A stretch of 64,000 nucleotides of DNA from Cylindrotheca closterium (taxonomy: Eukaryota; Bacillariophyta; Bacillariophyceae; Bacillariales; Bacillariaceae), in assembly GCA_933822405.4 (NCBI GenBank), contig CAKOGP040001814.1, positions 186,001 to 250,000 of the forward strand. Reading direction: 5' to 3'. The first letter of the stretch is position 1. Every line of letters begins with the position of its first letter. The position numbers and the translations under genes are program-made. A model generated the notes under the pieces. The model made no database searches. It saw only the letters and a list, made by a program, of their open reading frames with translations, and was not told the origin of the DNA. Shown here piece after piece: positions 41,723 to 52,675 of the stretch.

Positions 41723-41865
41723 GACTCTTAGTTGTGGGACTAATTTTTGTTAGATCGATTCTGATTTTGGTTATGTTGCATGTGGAAGAAAATAGTTAGT
41801 TAGAAACACTTGATAAAAGTCATAGAGAAAAAAAGACTAGCTGTCATTCATATCATAATAGCAAG

Positions 41866-44556
41866 TTAGTCACTATCGCTATCCTCCGCTATCACCCTGC
41901 GTTGAGTCTTTGATTTGCTTGGCTTGGCATCTGGGGAAGAATCATCCGCCATTTCTTTGTCGCTATCGCTACTACTGTCATCCAAGTGATGTATCTTCTT
42001 GTTTGCTTTTGATTTCTTGCTAGGTTGTGGTGGGGTATCCTCCTCGCTGCCACTGTCGTCGAGAACTGCAGCCTTGCCCTTTTTACTTTTTCGTTTGGGT
42101 GGGGGGATCTCGTCTTCGCTGTCGCTGTCTTTCAAACTCTTCTTTGACTTCTTCTTGGCCACCTTCATCTTGCTCTTCTTGCTTGGACGTACAATTTTTA
42201 CATTCCCATCGCCACTGCTGTCACTGTCACTATCTTCGTCGCTGCCTTCGATTGCGACATTGCTACAAAATTCTGGAAACTCATAGCCATAGTTGGGATT
42301 TTCCGAGGTGGCGGCCAAGGAAACAACCAACGAAAGCTTGTCTTCTTGCTTGGCACATTGGGTACAGATCCAGTCGCCCGCAGGGACTTCCGTCCGTCCA
42401 ATGCAAGTTATATGAAAGGCTTTGCTACATCCGATTTCATCATCACCTTCTCCAGCACCACAAACGATAAGCTCTCCATCTTTGCCACAAACGTCGCAGT
42501 GGTCAATACTTCCATCATCATCATCATCATTGTTATTGTGACTGGCTTCAGCAGTACTGAATTCACCAGAAAATTCGCTGGCATTGTCATCTTCGCTACC
42601 TTCCTTGACAAGAAAACCGTCGTCTTCGTACTCATTTTTGGCATTGCTGTCCTCGTCGTCTTCCATTTCTCGATCATTCTGATCGTAGACAAAGCTGCTA
42701 GGATTGTTTCGGCGGCCACCCTCTTGAAGATCGTCCACGTCTGCCTTGGCAGCATCTCGGATCATCTTGAGATCCAGTTTGGACATGTCGACTTCCATTT
42801 CAGCTCCCGTTTCCGAGTGTTTGAACCGAAGTCGACGATGTTTATTTCGGGGTTGCCAATGATATTCAATGATACCGAGTTCGGTTACGAATTCCTTTTG
42901 ATCCATTGCAACACGACCAATTGGTTCCCAATTGTAGTTGTAGACACTTCGATGATTCTCATTATTAGTGTTGGATCCCAAGTTGTTGCCTTCTGCACAG
43001 CTAGCTACTTCCAAAAAGGAGTATTGATATCGATCTTGGTGGGTACATATGAAATGGTGATCATCGTCATCGGCTGGGGTGGTAAATATGGGAAACTCTG
43101 ACATATCTTCCACTTCGTCCTCCTGCATAGTCATTAGAACCAGACGAATAATAAGAGTGGAACTATCGTCCACTATTTGTTCAGGACGTCCAAACAGACA
43201 CAGACCAAGTTGCATCTGCTGGTCTTGATCGTCCAATACCACACTGTGTCGGATTTGAAAGAAGGATTCTTTCTTGGCAAACATGGAAGTGTTGTAATCT
43301 ATCCGCCTCCAAAAGTCTTGGTCAAGAGGGATCAATTGTTCATATCCTCGCGAGTGTTTGCCCCCATGTTCTCCAGCCGTTGTGGCATGAATCCGCTTTT
43401 TGACGGAATCACCAAAGAGCGCCATGACGCAGGCCCGTAGTGCCACATTGATTTCAATATGTGGCGTATCAGAATCCATGGCACAGGGTACCTTTTGTCG
43501 ACAAGTGGGGCAATCCTTTCGGTCTCGCTTGTGGGGTTGGAGCCACCACCATTCGGCACAATTCTTGCAAAAGGAATGCCCACATGGCAAAGAGATGGGA
43601 TCCAGGAAGACTTCTTGACAAACAATACAAGTCAATTCATTCTTGAGCTCCGCCTTGCTGGGTGCACTGTCAGTGACAGCAGTGGGTGTGACGGATTTGG
43701 TGGCTGGTACTTTGGACAAGACATGCCGGTCCAGGTCCGCTGCGATCATTGGTCTACGCTGTTGTGAATTTGGATTGGAACTATCCACGTCCCGGCCCAA
43801 GATTTGCATCTTTAGTTCGCGCACCGATAGGCCTTGTTCTGGATCTTTCTCATCATCGTAGTCATAATAGTCCTTGGTATTGCCAATCATTCGACTGTCA
43901 TCATCCTCGTCACTACTATTGTCATCATCCTCGTCATCGTAGAGGCTAGGAATGTTTCGCTTTGAAAGGTTCTTCTTTCTCTTTTGCCGTTTTCGTGCCG
44001 TGCTGGTCGGTGCGTCATTCGTGGCAGGAGCATCCTTGTGACTTGATTTGGCCTTTGTCATCATCGGTGTGGACATTTTCTGGGCCGGGATTGTTGTTTC
44101 ATGTGCCGCGGCCGTTTTGGTCGTCGCATCCTTCGTTTCATCATCATCATCGTCGTCATTATGTTTCCGCTTTTTCCGTGGTATGGCTCGTGTCGAAGTA
44201 GTAGTATCTTTGCCGGGTGATGAGGTGGTCACTTCTTTGGGAATGCCCTCTTTCGTCCTCGTGTCGTCTTGTGTTGCCTCTTTGGGATCTTTCTGGCTCC
44301 TAGATCGTGAGGAGGAGGAGGAACTGGAACTGGAACTGGACGAAGAATCCGAGGAAGAAGATGATGATGATGAAGAGGACGAGGAGGAGGAGGAAGAGGA
44401 GGAACTCGTCGATGAGTCGGAATCCGCATCGATCTTTGGCATTTTCACCTTGAGGTCAACCTTGTCGATCTTTGGCATTTTCACCTTTAGTCGGTCAACC
44501 TTTAAGGGATCATTTTTTGTCTTCCTTTTGCTCTTGGTTGATTTGTTCTTTTTCAT
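41866..44556 (-). CDS. RING-HC and PHD finger protein (probable nuclear E3 ligase or chromatin factor)
   Basis: An 896-residue protein, no intron needed. The N-terminal ~270 residues are Lys/Ser/Asp-rich, with a long serine tract and repeated KVDLKVKMPKID-type pieces. A RING-HC domain begins at Cys310 (CIVCQEV...CGHSFCKNC...CPTCRQKV). After a ~330-residue region that is partly acidic, a PHD finger begins at Cys687 (CDVCGKDGELIVC...CSKAFHITC...WICTQC). The C-terminus is a series of SDSD/KKSK blocks. The RING-plus-PHD combination is typical of chromatin-linked ubiquitin ligases; substrate unknown. Repeated Ser/Asp codons make mononucleotide-biased DNA here. Confidence 0.8.
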   Translation of the reverse strand: MKKNKSTKSKRKTKNDPLKVDRLKVKMPKIDKVDLKVKMPKIDADSDSSTSSSSSSSSSSSSSSSSSSSDSSSSSSSSSSSSSRSRSQKDPKEATQDDTRTKEGIPKEVTTSSPGKDTTTSTRAIPRKKRKHNDDDDDDETKDATTKTAAAHETTIPAQKMSTPMMTKAKSSHKDAPATNDAPTSTARKRQKRKKNLSKRNIPSLYDDEDDDNSSDEDDDSRMIGNTKDYYDYDDEKDPEQGLSVRELKMQILGRDVDSSNPNSQQRRPMIAADLDRHVLSKVPATKSVTPTAVTDSAPSKAELKNELTCIVCQEVFLDPISLPCGHSFCKNCAEWWWLQPHKRDRKDCPTCRQKVPCAMDSDTPHIEINVALRACVMALFGDSVKKRIHATTAGEHGGKHSRGYEQLIPLDQDFWRRIDYNTSMFAKKESFFQIRHSVVLDDQDQQMQLGLCLFGRPEQIVDDSSTLIIRLVLMTMQEDEVEDMSEFPIFTTPADDDDHHFICTHQDRYQYSFLEVASCAEGNNLGSNTNNENHRSVYNYNWEPIGRVAMDQKEFVTELGIIEYHWQPRNKHRRLRFKHSETGAEMEVDMSKLDLKMIRDAAKADVDDLQEGGRRNNPSSFVYDQNDREMEDDEDSNAKNEYEDDGFLVKEGSEDDNASEFSGEFSTAEASHNNNDDDDDGSIDHCDVCGKDGELIVCGAGEGDDEIGCSKAFHITCIGRTEVPAGDWICTQCAKQEDKLSLVVSLAATSENPNYGYEFPEFCSNVAIEGSDEDSDSDSSGDGNVKIVRPSKKSKMKVAKKKSKKSLKDSDSEDEIPPPKRKSKKGKAAVLDDSGSEEDTPPQPSKKSKANKKIHHLDDSSSDSDKEMADDSSPDAKPSKSKTQRRVIAEDSDSD

Positions 44557-45209
44557 TTTTCACCAATACCGACAATGACAATATCCTCAGTATGACGAAG
44601 AAGAAGACGAAGGCACCCACTACGTTTGTGTTTCAAGGTGGTTCCTACTTTTGTTGTCGTTCATGGATGGTGGGGAAAGGACCTTGACAGACGCCGGGGA
44701 GGGGAGAATATCTGGGGGCATATATCCTTTTTAATACTCTCGAGGAGCGAATATTGTATATTAGGGGATATACGGTATATCTCTCCCACTCTCATCATCC
44801 TATCGTGTTATAATGACTAGTCTAGTATAGTATTGTAGGTATGATAGTCCGATTTCAACGCATGGGAGATCTTTGGATATGCTATATATAGTAGGAGGAA
44901 TCGATTGGCATTCGATTGAATTCAATACTTTGGTCGTCATCCTCGTCGTGGTTGCCTCGACAAGAATTCAGACAAACAATCGTGCTACAGTACATGAATT
45001 GCAACACTCCTGATGCGCGTATACCTAGTCAAAATTCATGTAACATACTAAATATTTTGCTTTTAATTCAGTTGCAGTGGCTAATATGAGTACGGAAAGT
45101 CACGATCTTCCATCCATCATTTTACATTGTTGCCTTTTTTTCTTCTAGTCGTCAGTCATGACACAATAATTTCATGTATGCATCATGTGTATGCATCATG
45201 TGTATGAAT
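44557..45209. other. Intergenic spacer, 653 bp
   Basis: No gene supported. AT-rich with dyads such as GATATACGGTATATC near 44766 and (TATA) runs near 44884. It lies upstream of the RING/PHD gene and downstream of the aldolase gene. Confidence 0.4.
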
Positions 45210-46795
45210 TTACTTGTGTGCCATGAATCCAGAAATCATACCTCCGACTTGTCCACCAATATCCTTGACGGCAGCCATGGGTCCCTTGGAAGAAGGAGAA
45301 AAGTCCCACATGGGAACAGATCCAGCTTCTGGGATCTTGGCGGGGAAGGTACCCTTGCACAACAACTTGTCCATGGAAATGGAGCAACGGGCAATCATAC
45401 CCTCTTCGGCCTTGCGGATCCAGACACGAGGATCGTAGTACTTCTTGTTTGGCTTATCGGGACCACTTGGGTTACCGATTTGTCCTTGGAGAAAGTCGCG
45501 GTTTTCGGCTTCGAACTTGCGAAGACCGTCCCAGTAGGCCCATTGGGTGTCGGTATCGACGTTCATCTTGATGACACCGCACGAGACGGCGGTGGCGATT
45601 TCTTCGTCGGTGGAACCAGATCCTCCGTGCATGACCAAGTAAATGGGCTTGTCGTCGGAGGAAGAGATTTGTTCCTTGGTGTACTCTTGGTGCTTACCCA
45701 AGCGAGCGGGTTGCAGAGTGACATTTCCTGGCTTGTAGACACCGTGGACGTTTCCAAAGGCGGCGGCAATGGAGAACATGGGTCCGATGGTCGAAAGTTC
45801 CTTGTAGACAGCGTAGACTTGTTCAGGAGAAGTGTATAGCTTTTCAGGGTCAACGTCTTCGTTGTTGACACCGTCTTCTTCTCCTCCAGTGATACCAATT
45901 TCCATTTCCATCCAAATCTTCATCTTGGCCATGCGTTCGAAATATTTCTTGCAAATGGCAATGTTTTCTTCATCCGGTTCTTCGGAAAGATCCAACATGT
46001 GAGACGAAAAGAGCGGCTCGCCGTATTGGGCAAAGTAGGCTTCATCCGCATCCAACATGGCGTCCATCCATGGCAGCAACTTCTTGGCGCAGTGATCCGT
46101 GTGCAAAATGACGGGAATGCCATAGTACTTGGCGACGGCCCGCACATGCAGGGCACCGGCGACGGATCCAGCGGCAGCCGCGTTGGGGTCCTTGACGGAC
46201 TTTCCGGCCAAAAAGGCGCCTCCACCGTTGGAGAATTGCAGAATGACGGGGCAGTTGTTGTCCTTGGCGGCTTGCATGGCGGCGTTGCAAGTGGAAGAAC
46301 TGTAGAGCGTCGTATAGTACAGAACAGAACAGTACAGAACAGTACAGTTGGCAGTGGTAGTTGTGGTAGTAGTTGTTGGTGGTGTCGTTGGTGGTGTTGG
46401 GTATCATCGTGGTGATCAGAAGTAACATCGTGAATCGTTAAGATTCGTGTCGACGAAAGAAGGAAAAAAAAAGAAGAGAAGAAAAAAGAAACGGGCGGAA
46501 AGTGAGATTTGGCATCGAAATATAGATTGACTAGATTGGATAGAATGGCATGATGGCACCCTCTTGCTTCGTGGTTGCACAGTTTGACAACTCTACTCCT
46601 TTAGCATGCACATGCATGCATGCATGCATCCTTCCTTCCACAAAAAGCCTTCCATTTTCCAGGCGGCAGTTAGACCAAAACGTACCTGGTACAGTTGAAA
46701 GCTGGAATGGCATACTTGTTTTCACGAGCATGGGTCAACAGTTTGAGAACATCGTCTCCGGTGATAACACCAACGGGAACATCGCAGGGAGCCAT
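45210..46795 (-). CDS. FBA: Fructose-bisphosphate aldolase, class II
   Basis: Two exons, 46795-46686 and 46299-45210, with a 386-bp intron in phase 2; product 399 residues. The spliced N-terminus reads MAPCDVPVGVITGDDVL and joins FNCTS to SSTCNAAMQAAKD. The metal and substrate motifs of class II (zinc-dependent) aldolases are visible: HTDHCAKKL, EMEIGITGGEEDGV, FGNVHGVYKPGN, MHGGSGSTDEEI and KMNVDTDTQ. It cleaves fructose-1,6-bisphosphate to DHAP and glyceraldehyde-3-phosphate. No plastid presequence is present, so a cytosolic glycolytic or gluconeogenic enzyme is likely. The intron holds a CAGAACAGTA-type short repeat. It shares a divergent promoter with the desaturase gene. Confidence 0.93.
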
Positions 46796-47347
46796 TATTG
46801 TATTGTATATATTGTTTTATTCGTTGGGTATTCAAGTGGAATGAAAATGAATGGGCTGAGCTTCGGGATATCGTTGCGCAGATCAGATCTAACGTAAGTC
46901 ACCACTGACAAACGTTCAGGGGGCGATATCTTCCGCCCACCAGATGGCGAAGATCCAAACCGAAGATTCTGATAGGCAGGATTCGCATCGTCAGCTACGG
47001 ATCGGAAGCGAAGCTACTGGTAGAGTGCTCGTAGAATATTCTGGTACGTAAGAACTGTACCAAAACAACGGGGGCAGGACAGAATTCGACATAGAACACT
47101 AGATCAGTTCTTTACCGTCCGTCCTGCGCCAGCTAGCCATCCAAACAATCAAAGATCGACTGGTTCGATTGTGACGTGTTTGCAACGAATGCAGTTGGTC
47201 ATCCCATTGGTTGGTTTTTTCTTCAACTTTCGTCGTGGTGAGGAAAAAAAATCATGGTTGCGTTGGCAAATATTGCATTGCTGGAATCAACAACCATTTT
47301 CTTTTGAATTGTTGTTGCAACACAGAAGTAATCAAAAACAGAATAGC
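46796..47347. promoter_or_regulatory. Divergent promoter region between aldolase and delta-5 desaturase
   Basis: 552 bp between two outward-facing start codons, with no gene inside. Both genes may share regulatory elements, linking carbon metabolism and fatty acid synthesis; this is inferred from position only. No clear TATA box next to either start. Confidence 0.45.
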
Positions 47348-49019
47348 ATGGCCCCCGACGGTAACAAATTGCGACAGCGCAATGTCCCGGCTGCTACTGC
47401 CGCAAAGGAAGAATCGGACGATCCAGCCACCACCGATCGCATTGCCACCCTCAAGGGATTGGCCGAATCGGAAATCTGCATCGATGGCACCATTTACAAC
47501 ATTGAAAACTTTGACCATCCAGGAGGTGAATCCATCATGATGTTTGGTGGAAACGATGTTACCATTCAATACAAAATGATTCATCCTTACCATACTTCCA
47601 AGCATTTGGAAAAGATGACCAAGGTTGGAACGGTTCCGGATTACACCAGCGAGTAAGAATGGCCTTTGTTCGTTTTTGTGTTGTGTTGCGTTTGAATGTT
47701 GATGGAAGATGCGCAGTCGTATTGGGGTTTGGCTGTATGCAATCTATTATGAATGTACAATGTGTGTCTCACACAGTGCTTTCCCTCCTCTCTCTCTCTC
47801 TCTTCTTTCTCTTACCTTGTTGCCGGTTCGGATTTGTGCTTCTTCTCCAAACATACACATTCCCCAACGATGTTACTTACTTACTTACTAACTTACTTAC
47901 TTACTGCTGTACCGGGTATACAGATACAAGTTTGACACTGAATTCGAACGTGAAATCAAGCGTGAAGTCTTCAAGATTGTCCGTCGTGGGCGTGAATTTG
48001 GAACCTGGGGATGGCACGTCCGGGCCGTCTTTTATTGCAGTCTCTTTTTTGGATTGCAATACTTGTGGATGACCACTCCCACCAGTCTACTTTTGGCCAT
48101 TGTCTACGGAGTGTCTCAATCCTTCATTGGATTGAACGTCCAGCACGATGCCAACCACGGAGCTGCTTCCAAACGACCATGGGTCAATAACCTTTATGGA
48201 TTGGGTGCGGATTTTATTGGAGGTAGCAAGTGGTTGTGGATGGAACAACACTGGACTCACCACTCCTTTACCAATCACTGGGCCAAGGATTCCGATGCCT
48301 TGGGTGCCGAACCCATGATTCTGTTCAACGATTACGAACCAAACCATCCCAAGCGTGCCGTTGTCCATCGTTTCCAAGGTCTTTACTTTCCCCTCGTCTT
48401 GGCCGGATACTGGATGTCCACGGTGTTCAATCCTCAAATTTTGGACTTGAACCACGCTGGATCCTCAGAAATTGGATACTCCTGGGATAACAAATATGTT
48501 CAAAAGTCCCGCAAGTATGCCATTGCCCTTCGCTTGTTGTACATTTACTGCAACATTGTGGCCCCCTTTCAAACCAATGGTGGATTCTCGTTGGAAGTTT
48601 TGACTCACATTTTGGTCATGGGAATTGCCGAATCCTTGGCCTTGGCGTCCTTGTTTGCCTTGTCCCACAACTTTGAGCACGCCGATCGTGATCCTACCTA
48701 CGAAGCCCGCAAGACTGGAGAACCCGTCTGTTGGTTCAAGTCGCAAGTCGAGACTTCCTCGACCTATGGTGGTTTGGTAGCAGGATGCTTGACGGGTGGA
48801 CTCAACTTTCAAGTCGAACATCACTTGTTCCCACGCATGTCCTCTGGATGGTATCCCTTTATTGCTCCCAAGGTGCGAGAGATTTGCAAGAAGCACAATG
48901 TCAAGTATGCCTATTATCCATACATTTGGGAAAACCTGATTTCGACCGTCAAGTACTTGCACCAAGCTGGGAATGGTACCAACTGGCAGGATGGAAACCC
49001 ATACACTGGCAAGTTGTAA
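47348..49019 (+). CDS. PTD5: Front-end (delta-5) fatty acid desaturase with cytochrome b5 domain
   Basis: Two exons, 47348-47652 and 47924-49019, over a 271-bp intron; product 466 residues, close to the Phaeodactylum delta-5 desaturase. The N-terminus MAPDGNKLRQR and a cytochrome b5 domain with the haem motif HPGG come first. Three histidine boxes follow: QHDANHG, QHWTHHSFTNH and QVEHHLF; the Q in the third box in place of H is the hallmark of front-end desaturases. Two pairs of membrane helices are visible. It should insert the delta-5 double bond in C20 fatty acids at the ER, on the route to EPA. Delta-5 rather than delta-6 is inferred from close similarity of the b5 and N-terminal regions. 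Confidence 0.9.
47868..47910. repeat. (TTAC)n microsatellite in the desaturase intron
   Basis: About eight TTAC units with one interruption, after a CT-rich run near 47786-47812. It lies wholly inside the intron. Confidence 0.8.
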
Positions 49020-49295
49020 AGGAAACAGACCGAAAATCCAGAAAGGAGTGGTAGTAGTATTTGAACAATGGTGATTACCATGATTTAATATAAATATAAA
49101 TACTAGTTGACAGTTATTGGAGCATTGTCATCAAGAAGTAGCTATGTTCTCACTACCATAGGTATAGACGGCGTCGAAAGAAGAAAGCATTATACTTCTT
49201 GTAGCGTTTCATTTTGGATTTATCAAAAGTTGTCGTGTACTTTTACTATACTACTATACTACTATTGACGTTGACGTTGACGTTGACATTGACAT
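49020..49295. repeat. Convergent spacer with (GACGTT)n-like repeat
   Basis: Spacer between the ends of the desaturase and Tim9 genes. A hexanucleotide run TTGACG/TTGACA/TTTACA lies at about 49264-49296, directly at the end of the Tim9 gene. A TACTATAC run precedes it. Confidence 0.55.
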
Positions 49296-49864
49296 TTACA
49301 TTTGACCGGCTGCTGCATCGGCTGCCTTTTTCTGTTGCATGGCCTGGTGTTCGGCAAATCGTAGTCCGACTCGTTGGGTCATCTTGATGTATCGTGCGGC
49401 ACAGTTTTCAAGGCAGGAAGTCTCCGATTTGTCCAACGTTTTCGAACGGAAGGAACTGACGCAACCATCAAAGCAACGGGTGACCAAGGTATTGTACATG
49501 CTAATGATGATGACGATTGGATAGTACAAAAGACGGGTAGGTGGGTGGGTGGGTAGTTCATCGAGAAAGAGAAAGAAGGAAGGAAGGAATTGCAACGAGG
49601 GCGTGAGAAACATGTATGGATTGAAAGCAGTTTCCAACACTTGCAGAGCATCGGAGAAGAAGAAAATTTCCGTTTGAGCTTTGTCAATCTTCAAACATTG
49701 AGGCTGCTTTCTCGGACCCTTTCCTGCCACCCAATAATAGAAATACTAGAAACAATAATACAAAGGTGGGAAACGTACACTAGACTGTCCTTCAATTGCA
49801 TCTGTTCAAGATGTTTCATGAACTCTTGTTGTTGGTGTGGTGGCAAGTTTTGAACGGCTTCCAT
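49296..49864 (-). CDS. TIM9: Tim9-like small mitochondrial import chaperone
   Basis: Two exons, 49864-49779 and 49500-49296, with a 278-bp intron in phase 2; product 96 residues, the size of the family. The twin CX3C motif is plain: C-F-D-G-C and, 15 residues on, C-L-E-N-C. It precedes a helix with RYIKMTQRVGLRF, as in Tim9. Tim9 with Tim10 carries hydrophobic precursors across the mitochondrial intermembrane space. The N-terminus (MEAVQNLPPHQQQEFMKHLEQMQ) only appears in exon 1, which is short and easily missed. Tim9 rather than Tim10 is judged from the helix after the second motif. Confidence 0.85.
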
Positions 49865-50639
49865 TTTTGACTTTTATATGTACCTATATATAATAGGATA
49901 AATGAGGCAACTGGGAAAATGCTACTGTAGCAACAAGGTTGATAGACTGTGTGTGTGACAGTAGGGGCAACAACGAACGTAATAATAACCCATCATGCGT
50001 CTCGGTCCTGCTGAAATTTTGCTGGAGGCCAGACCATGTGGTCCAATCAATCGACTGGAAATTTCGCACGATTTCTTTCAATTGGGACTTTCTTGTACCG
50101 GTACACATATACTGCAGTGTTTGTAGGACTATTATTTAATAGTGCTAATATTATTGAGTTGGGTGGAGGAGGGTTCATTCATCGCTAAGCAAAGCGATGA
50201 ACTTCTTGACGGTTTTATTGTTCTTGCTGCTTGCACAATAGTAACTTTGGACGTTCGTTAGTATGTATGATGGGAAGGATCTCAATCGACCTACAAATAT
50301 ACAGCAGAATTTGTGACTTTTTTGTTTTGCTTAAATGTATGTAGGACTACTAGTAATTACAATGTGAGGTGAATAGATGAGTTGGATGGAGGGGGCGTTT
50401 TCATTTCATTTCCTTCCATTCATCTGCTACTAACAAAGCAATGAAGAACTTGTTGCTTGGTATTTTTGTTGTTGTTTGTTGTTGCTGCTGCTGTGTATAG
50501 ATTTGAAAGCTATAGTACAGACCAGCAAACAGAACTTTTCCCATTATCATGATGTGATTTGATTGTGTATGCAAATACAATGCATACCCAATGCAAATAC
50601 CCCCCCAGTACGCCTTTTGCTTCTTCTTCTTCTTCTTCT
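49865..50639. repeat. Spacer holding a diverged tandem duplication
   Basis: Two blocks align in order, about 50098-50235 and 50285-50470: ACA(TATAC)...CAG, TGTAGGACTA, GAGTTGG(G/A)TGGAGG, TTCAT(T)CAT(C)..GCTA, CAAAGC(G/A)ATGAA(C)..CTT and TTGTTGTTG/TTGTTCTTG. GTACCGGTAC is at 50095-50104. A TTC run (50619-50639) ends at the next gene's stop codon. No gene is supported. Confidence 0.5.
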
Positions 50640-52136
50640 TTACGCAAAGACCAGGGGTTCGTCCATCCTTTGGCTCGTCTTGGGCGCCAACTTGACTTTT
50701 CGGCGGACCCTCCAAAAGTTGGTGACACCGTAGAATAGAACCACCACGGAGACGGCCAAAAAGACATAGTTCATGACGGTACCAGCAGATTCCATCATGT
50801 AGTGGGCGCTTCTTGCTCGGCTATCCATGAATCCAGCCAACGGACTGTCGACGAGGGTTCCTTGTGATTGTGCCAGAGACAAATCTCGAAAGGTAGCCGT
50901 GTTCATGGACGTCTTGGCCATGAACTTCATACACTGGTTGACGTTGGTGTAACCGGCTTGATCGTAGCAGTCAAAGTTGTCCCCACCTTGGTTGGCGTCA
51001 TCATTGTAGTAGCCACCTCCGACATTGTTCAAGTTGTAGGCCACACAGGGTTGACAGACCTTGAAATGTTCAAATCCATATTCCCATAGATTCATGGCTT
51101 GGGTAAAGGACAAACCAGAAAAGTCGTAATCGCCGCCATCGTTCGAGCCACCACCACCATCACCACCATCAATTAGAAAGTTACCAAGAATGTTTTTGAT
51201 CGTGTTGGGATCATCACTTCCTGTGGATTGGTACTCGACTGTGCATTTGGTATCCGTGTAGAGACCAGGCGTCATGCCACCCTTGGAAATTGGTTTGAGA
51301 TCGTAATAGATTGGTTTTCCAGAAGAAGTGGTGGCACTGGAAAGCGAACAACCTTGTGGCCAAGTATTTCGGGCACTGTTCATAAAGGAGTACTGTTGCA
51401 TACCCCAGACGCAGACACCCTCGTGCTTAAAGAGCTGTTCCATCCAGTCGTCGTACGATTGGTGCTTGAAGAAACCTAATAGAGAAAAGTGCGTACTGTC
51501 CAAGTGACAATCCATCTTGGCACATCTCGAGTTGCCACTGTCGGCGTAATTACAAGATGTCTTGTCCCAGGCATTGTTGTCAATGTTGTAGTATTGGTAT
51601 TCTCCGATACCGTCTCCTTCGTACTCCAAATCAACATACTATATAGAGATAGAGGTAGATACAGTATCGTGTTGTATAGTATCGTGTTGTATGGTATTGT
51701 GTGGAAGGTATGATGTAGTAGTAGTAGTAGTAGTAGAGAGTCACTTGGTTGGTTAGTGGCATGCTTCCATTTACATAATTGGACACGTGATCTGATAACA
51801 AAAACGAAAAACAACATGAAACAAACTTACAGCAGCCCACAAAAGGTAACGTTCACACCCCTCTCCCGTTCCACCATCATAACTATTGGAACCCCCACCA
51901 TCGTGCTGGTTATCATCGTCCGATTCCTTGGCGTTACAGTCCACCATGAACCCTAGAAACCTCCAGGCTTGTTGGTATTCGTCGTACTCGGAAATACCTT
52001 CGGCGAAGGGTTGGACACGATAAGTATTTTGGTACTCGTCATCGTCTGGAGCTACGTAGTTGAAACTGTTCTTGTTGTCTTGGCTGCCTCCGCCATCTTG
52101 GCTGTTGAGGTCTCGTTCTCGTTCGTCGATTGCCAT
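50640..52136 (-). CDS. Cys-rich single-pass membrane protein (divergent pair, minus member)
   Basis: Two exons, 52136-51831 and 51638-50640, with a 192-bp intron in phase 0; product 434 residues. The start MAIDERERDL lacks a signal peptide, so an upstream exon may be missing, since the partner gene has one. The body is Cys- and Gly/Asp-rich (for example CERYLLWAAYVDLEYE, CVWGMQQYSF, CQPCVAYN) and includes a Gly/Asp loop (DGGDGGGGSNDGG). One membrane segment at about 385-408 (YVFLAVSVVVLFYGVTNFW) is followed by a short basic tail. It resembles the gene across the shared promoter in layout and in the E-Y-D-E-Y-Q-x-A-W...C start. Function unknown. Confidence 0.65.
51714..51735. repeat. (TAG)n microsatellite in intron
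   Basis: About seven TAG units inside the intron of the preceding gene, next to a GTATCGTGTTGTATA tandem word pair. Confidence 0.7.
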
Positions 52137-52675
52137 TCTGTATTGTATTGTATTATTGTACTATTGTGTTGAAATTGAATGTGATAGCTAGCTGTTGTAG
52201 TAACACTTTTCTTTTTCACAGTACATAACTTTGGTGCGCCACACTCTTCGGTTCTATCTTGCAACGAGGAGAGCGTGTATGGCTTGGAACCGTTCCCGCC
52301 TGCTTTCCCTAATTAGAGGACGGCCGTCTCGATATTTAGTCGCTAGTGTGCCAATGTTCGTTGATTGTTTAGTATTGTTGTGTGTATGTACAATACATAC
52401 GAGCCTCCTACACAAAAGATCCTCCGTTGTTGGCCAAATAAATAACCGCTGAAAAATTGGTGAATTGGTACAAATCTTACGGCCAATCGCCAACCAACCA
52501 AGATTCGTTGGTCCACTCTGCGAGAAATATCGCCAAGAGTGCACGTGCGCGTTGAGCATTTTTCTCCCGCCCCTCTTTTTGCCTGTGTCTGGCTAGCTAG
52601 CAACAGGAAGGAAGGTGCAAGACGCCCTGTCGACTCTCTCTCTCATCTATTTCCAAACAGAGGAGACCAACCACG
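52137..52675. promoter_or_regulatory. Divergent promoter region between two Cys-rich membrane protein genes
   Basis: 539 bp without a gene between outward-facing starts. Short TATTGTATTGTA runs lie near the left start. If the minus gene has a signal-peptide exon, it should be here. Confidence 0.4.

Noticed and set aside
44048..44578. 176-codon plus-strand frame ending in an acidic stretch
   Set aside because: It is the antisense of Ser/Asp-rich codons in the RING/PHD gene; such repeats create open frames on the other strand.
45174..45839. 221-codon plus-strand frame over the aldolase
   Set aside because: Antisense shadow of a highly codon-biased, clearly identified aldolase.
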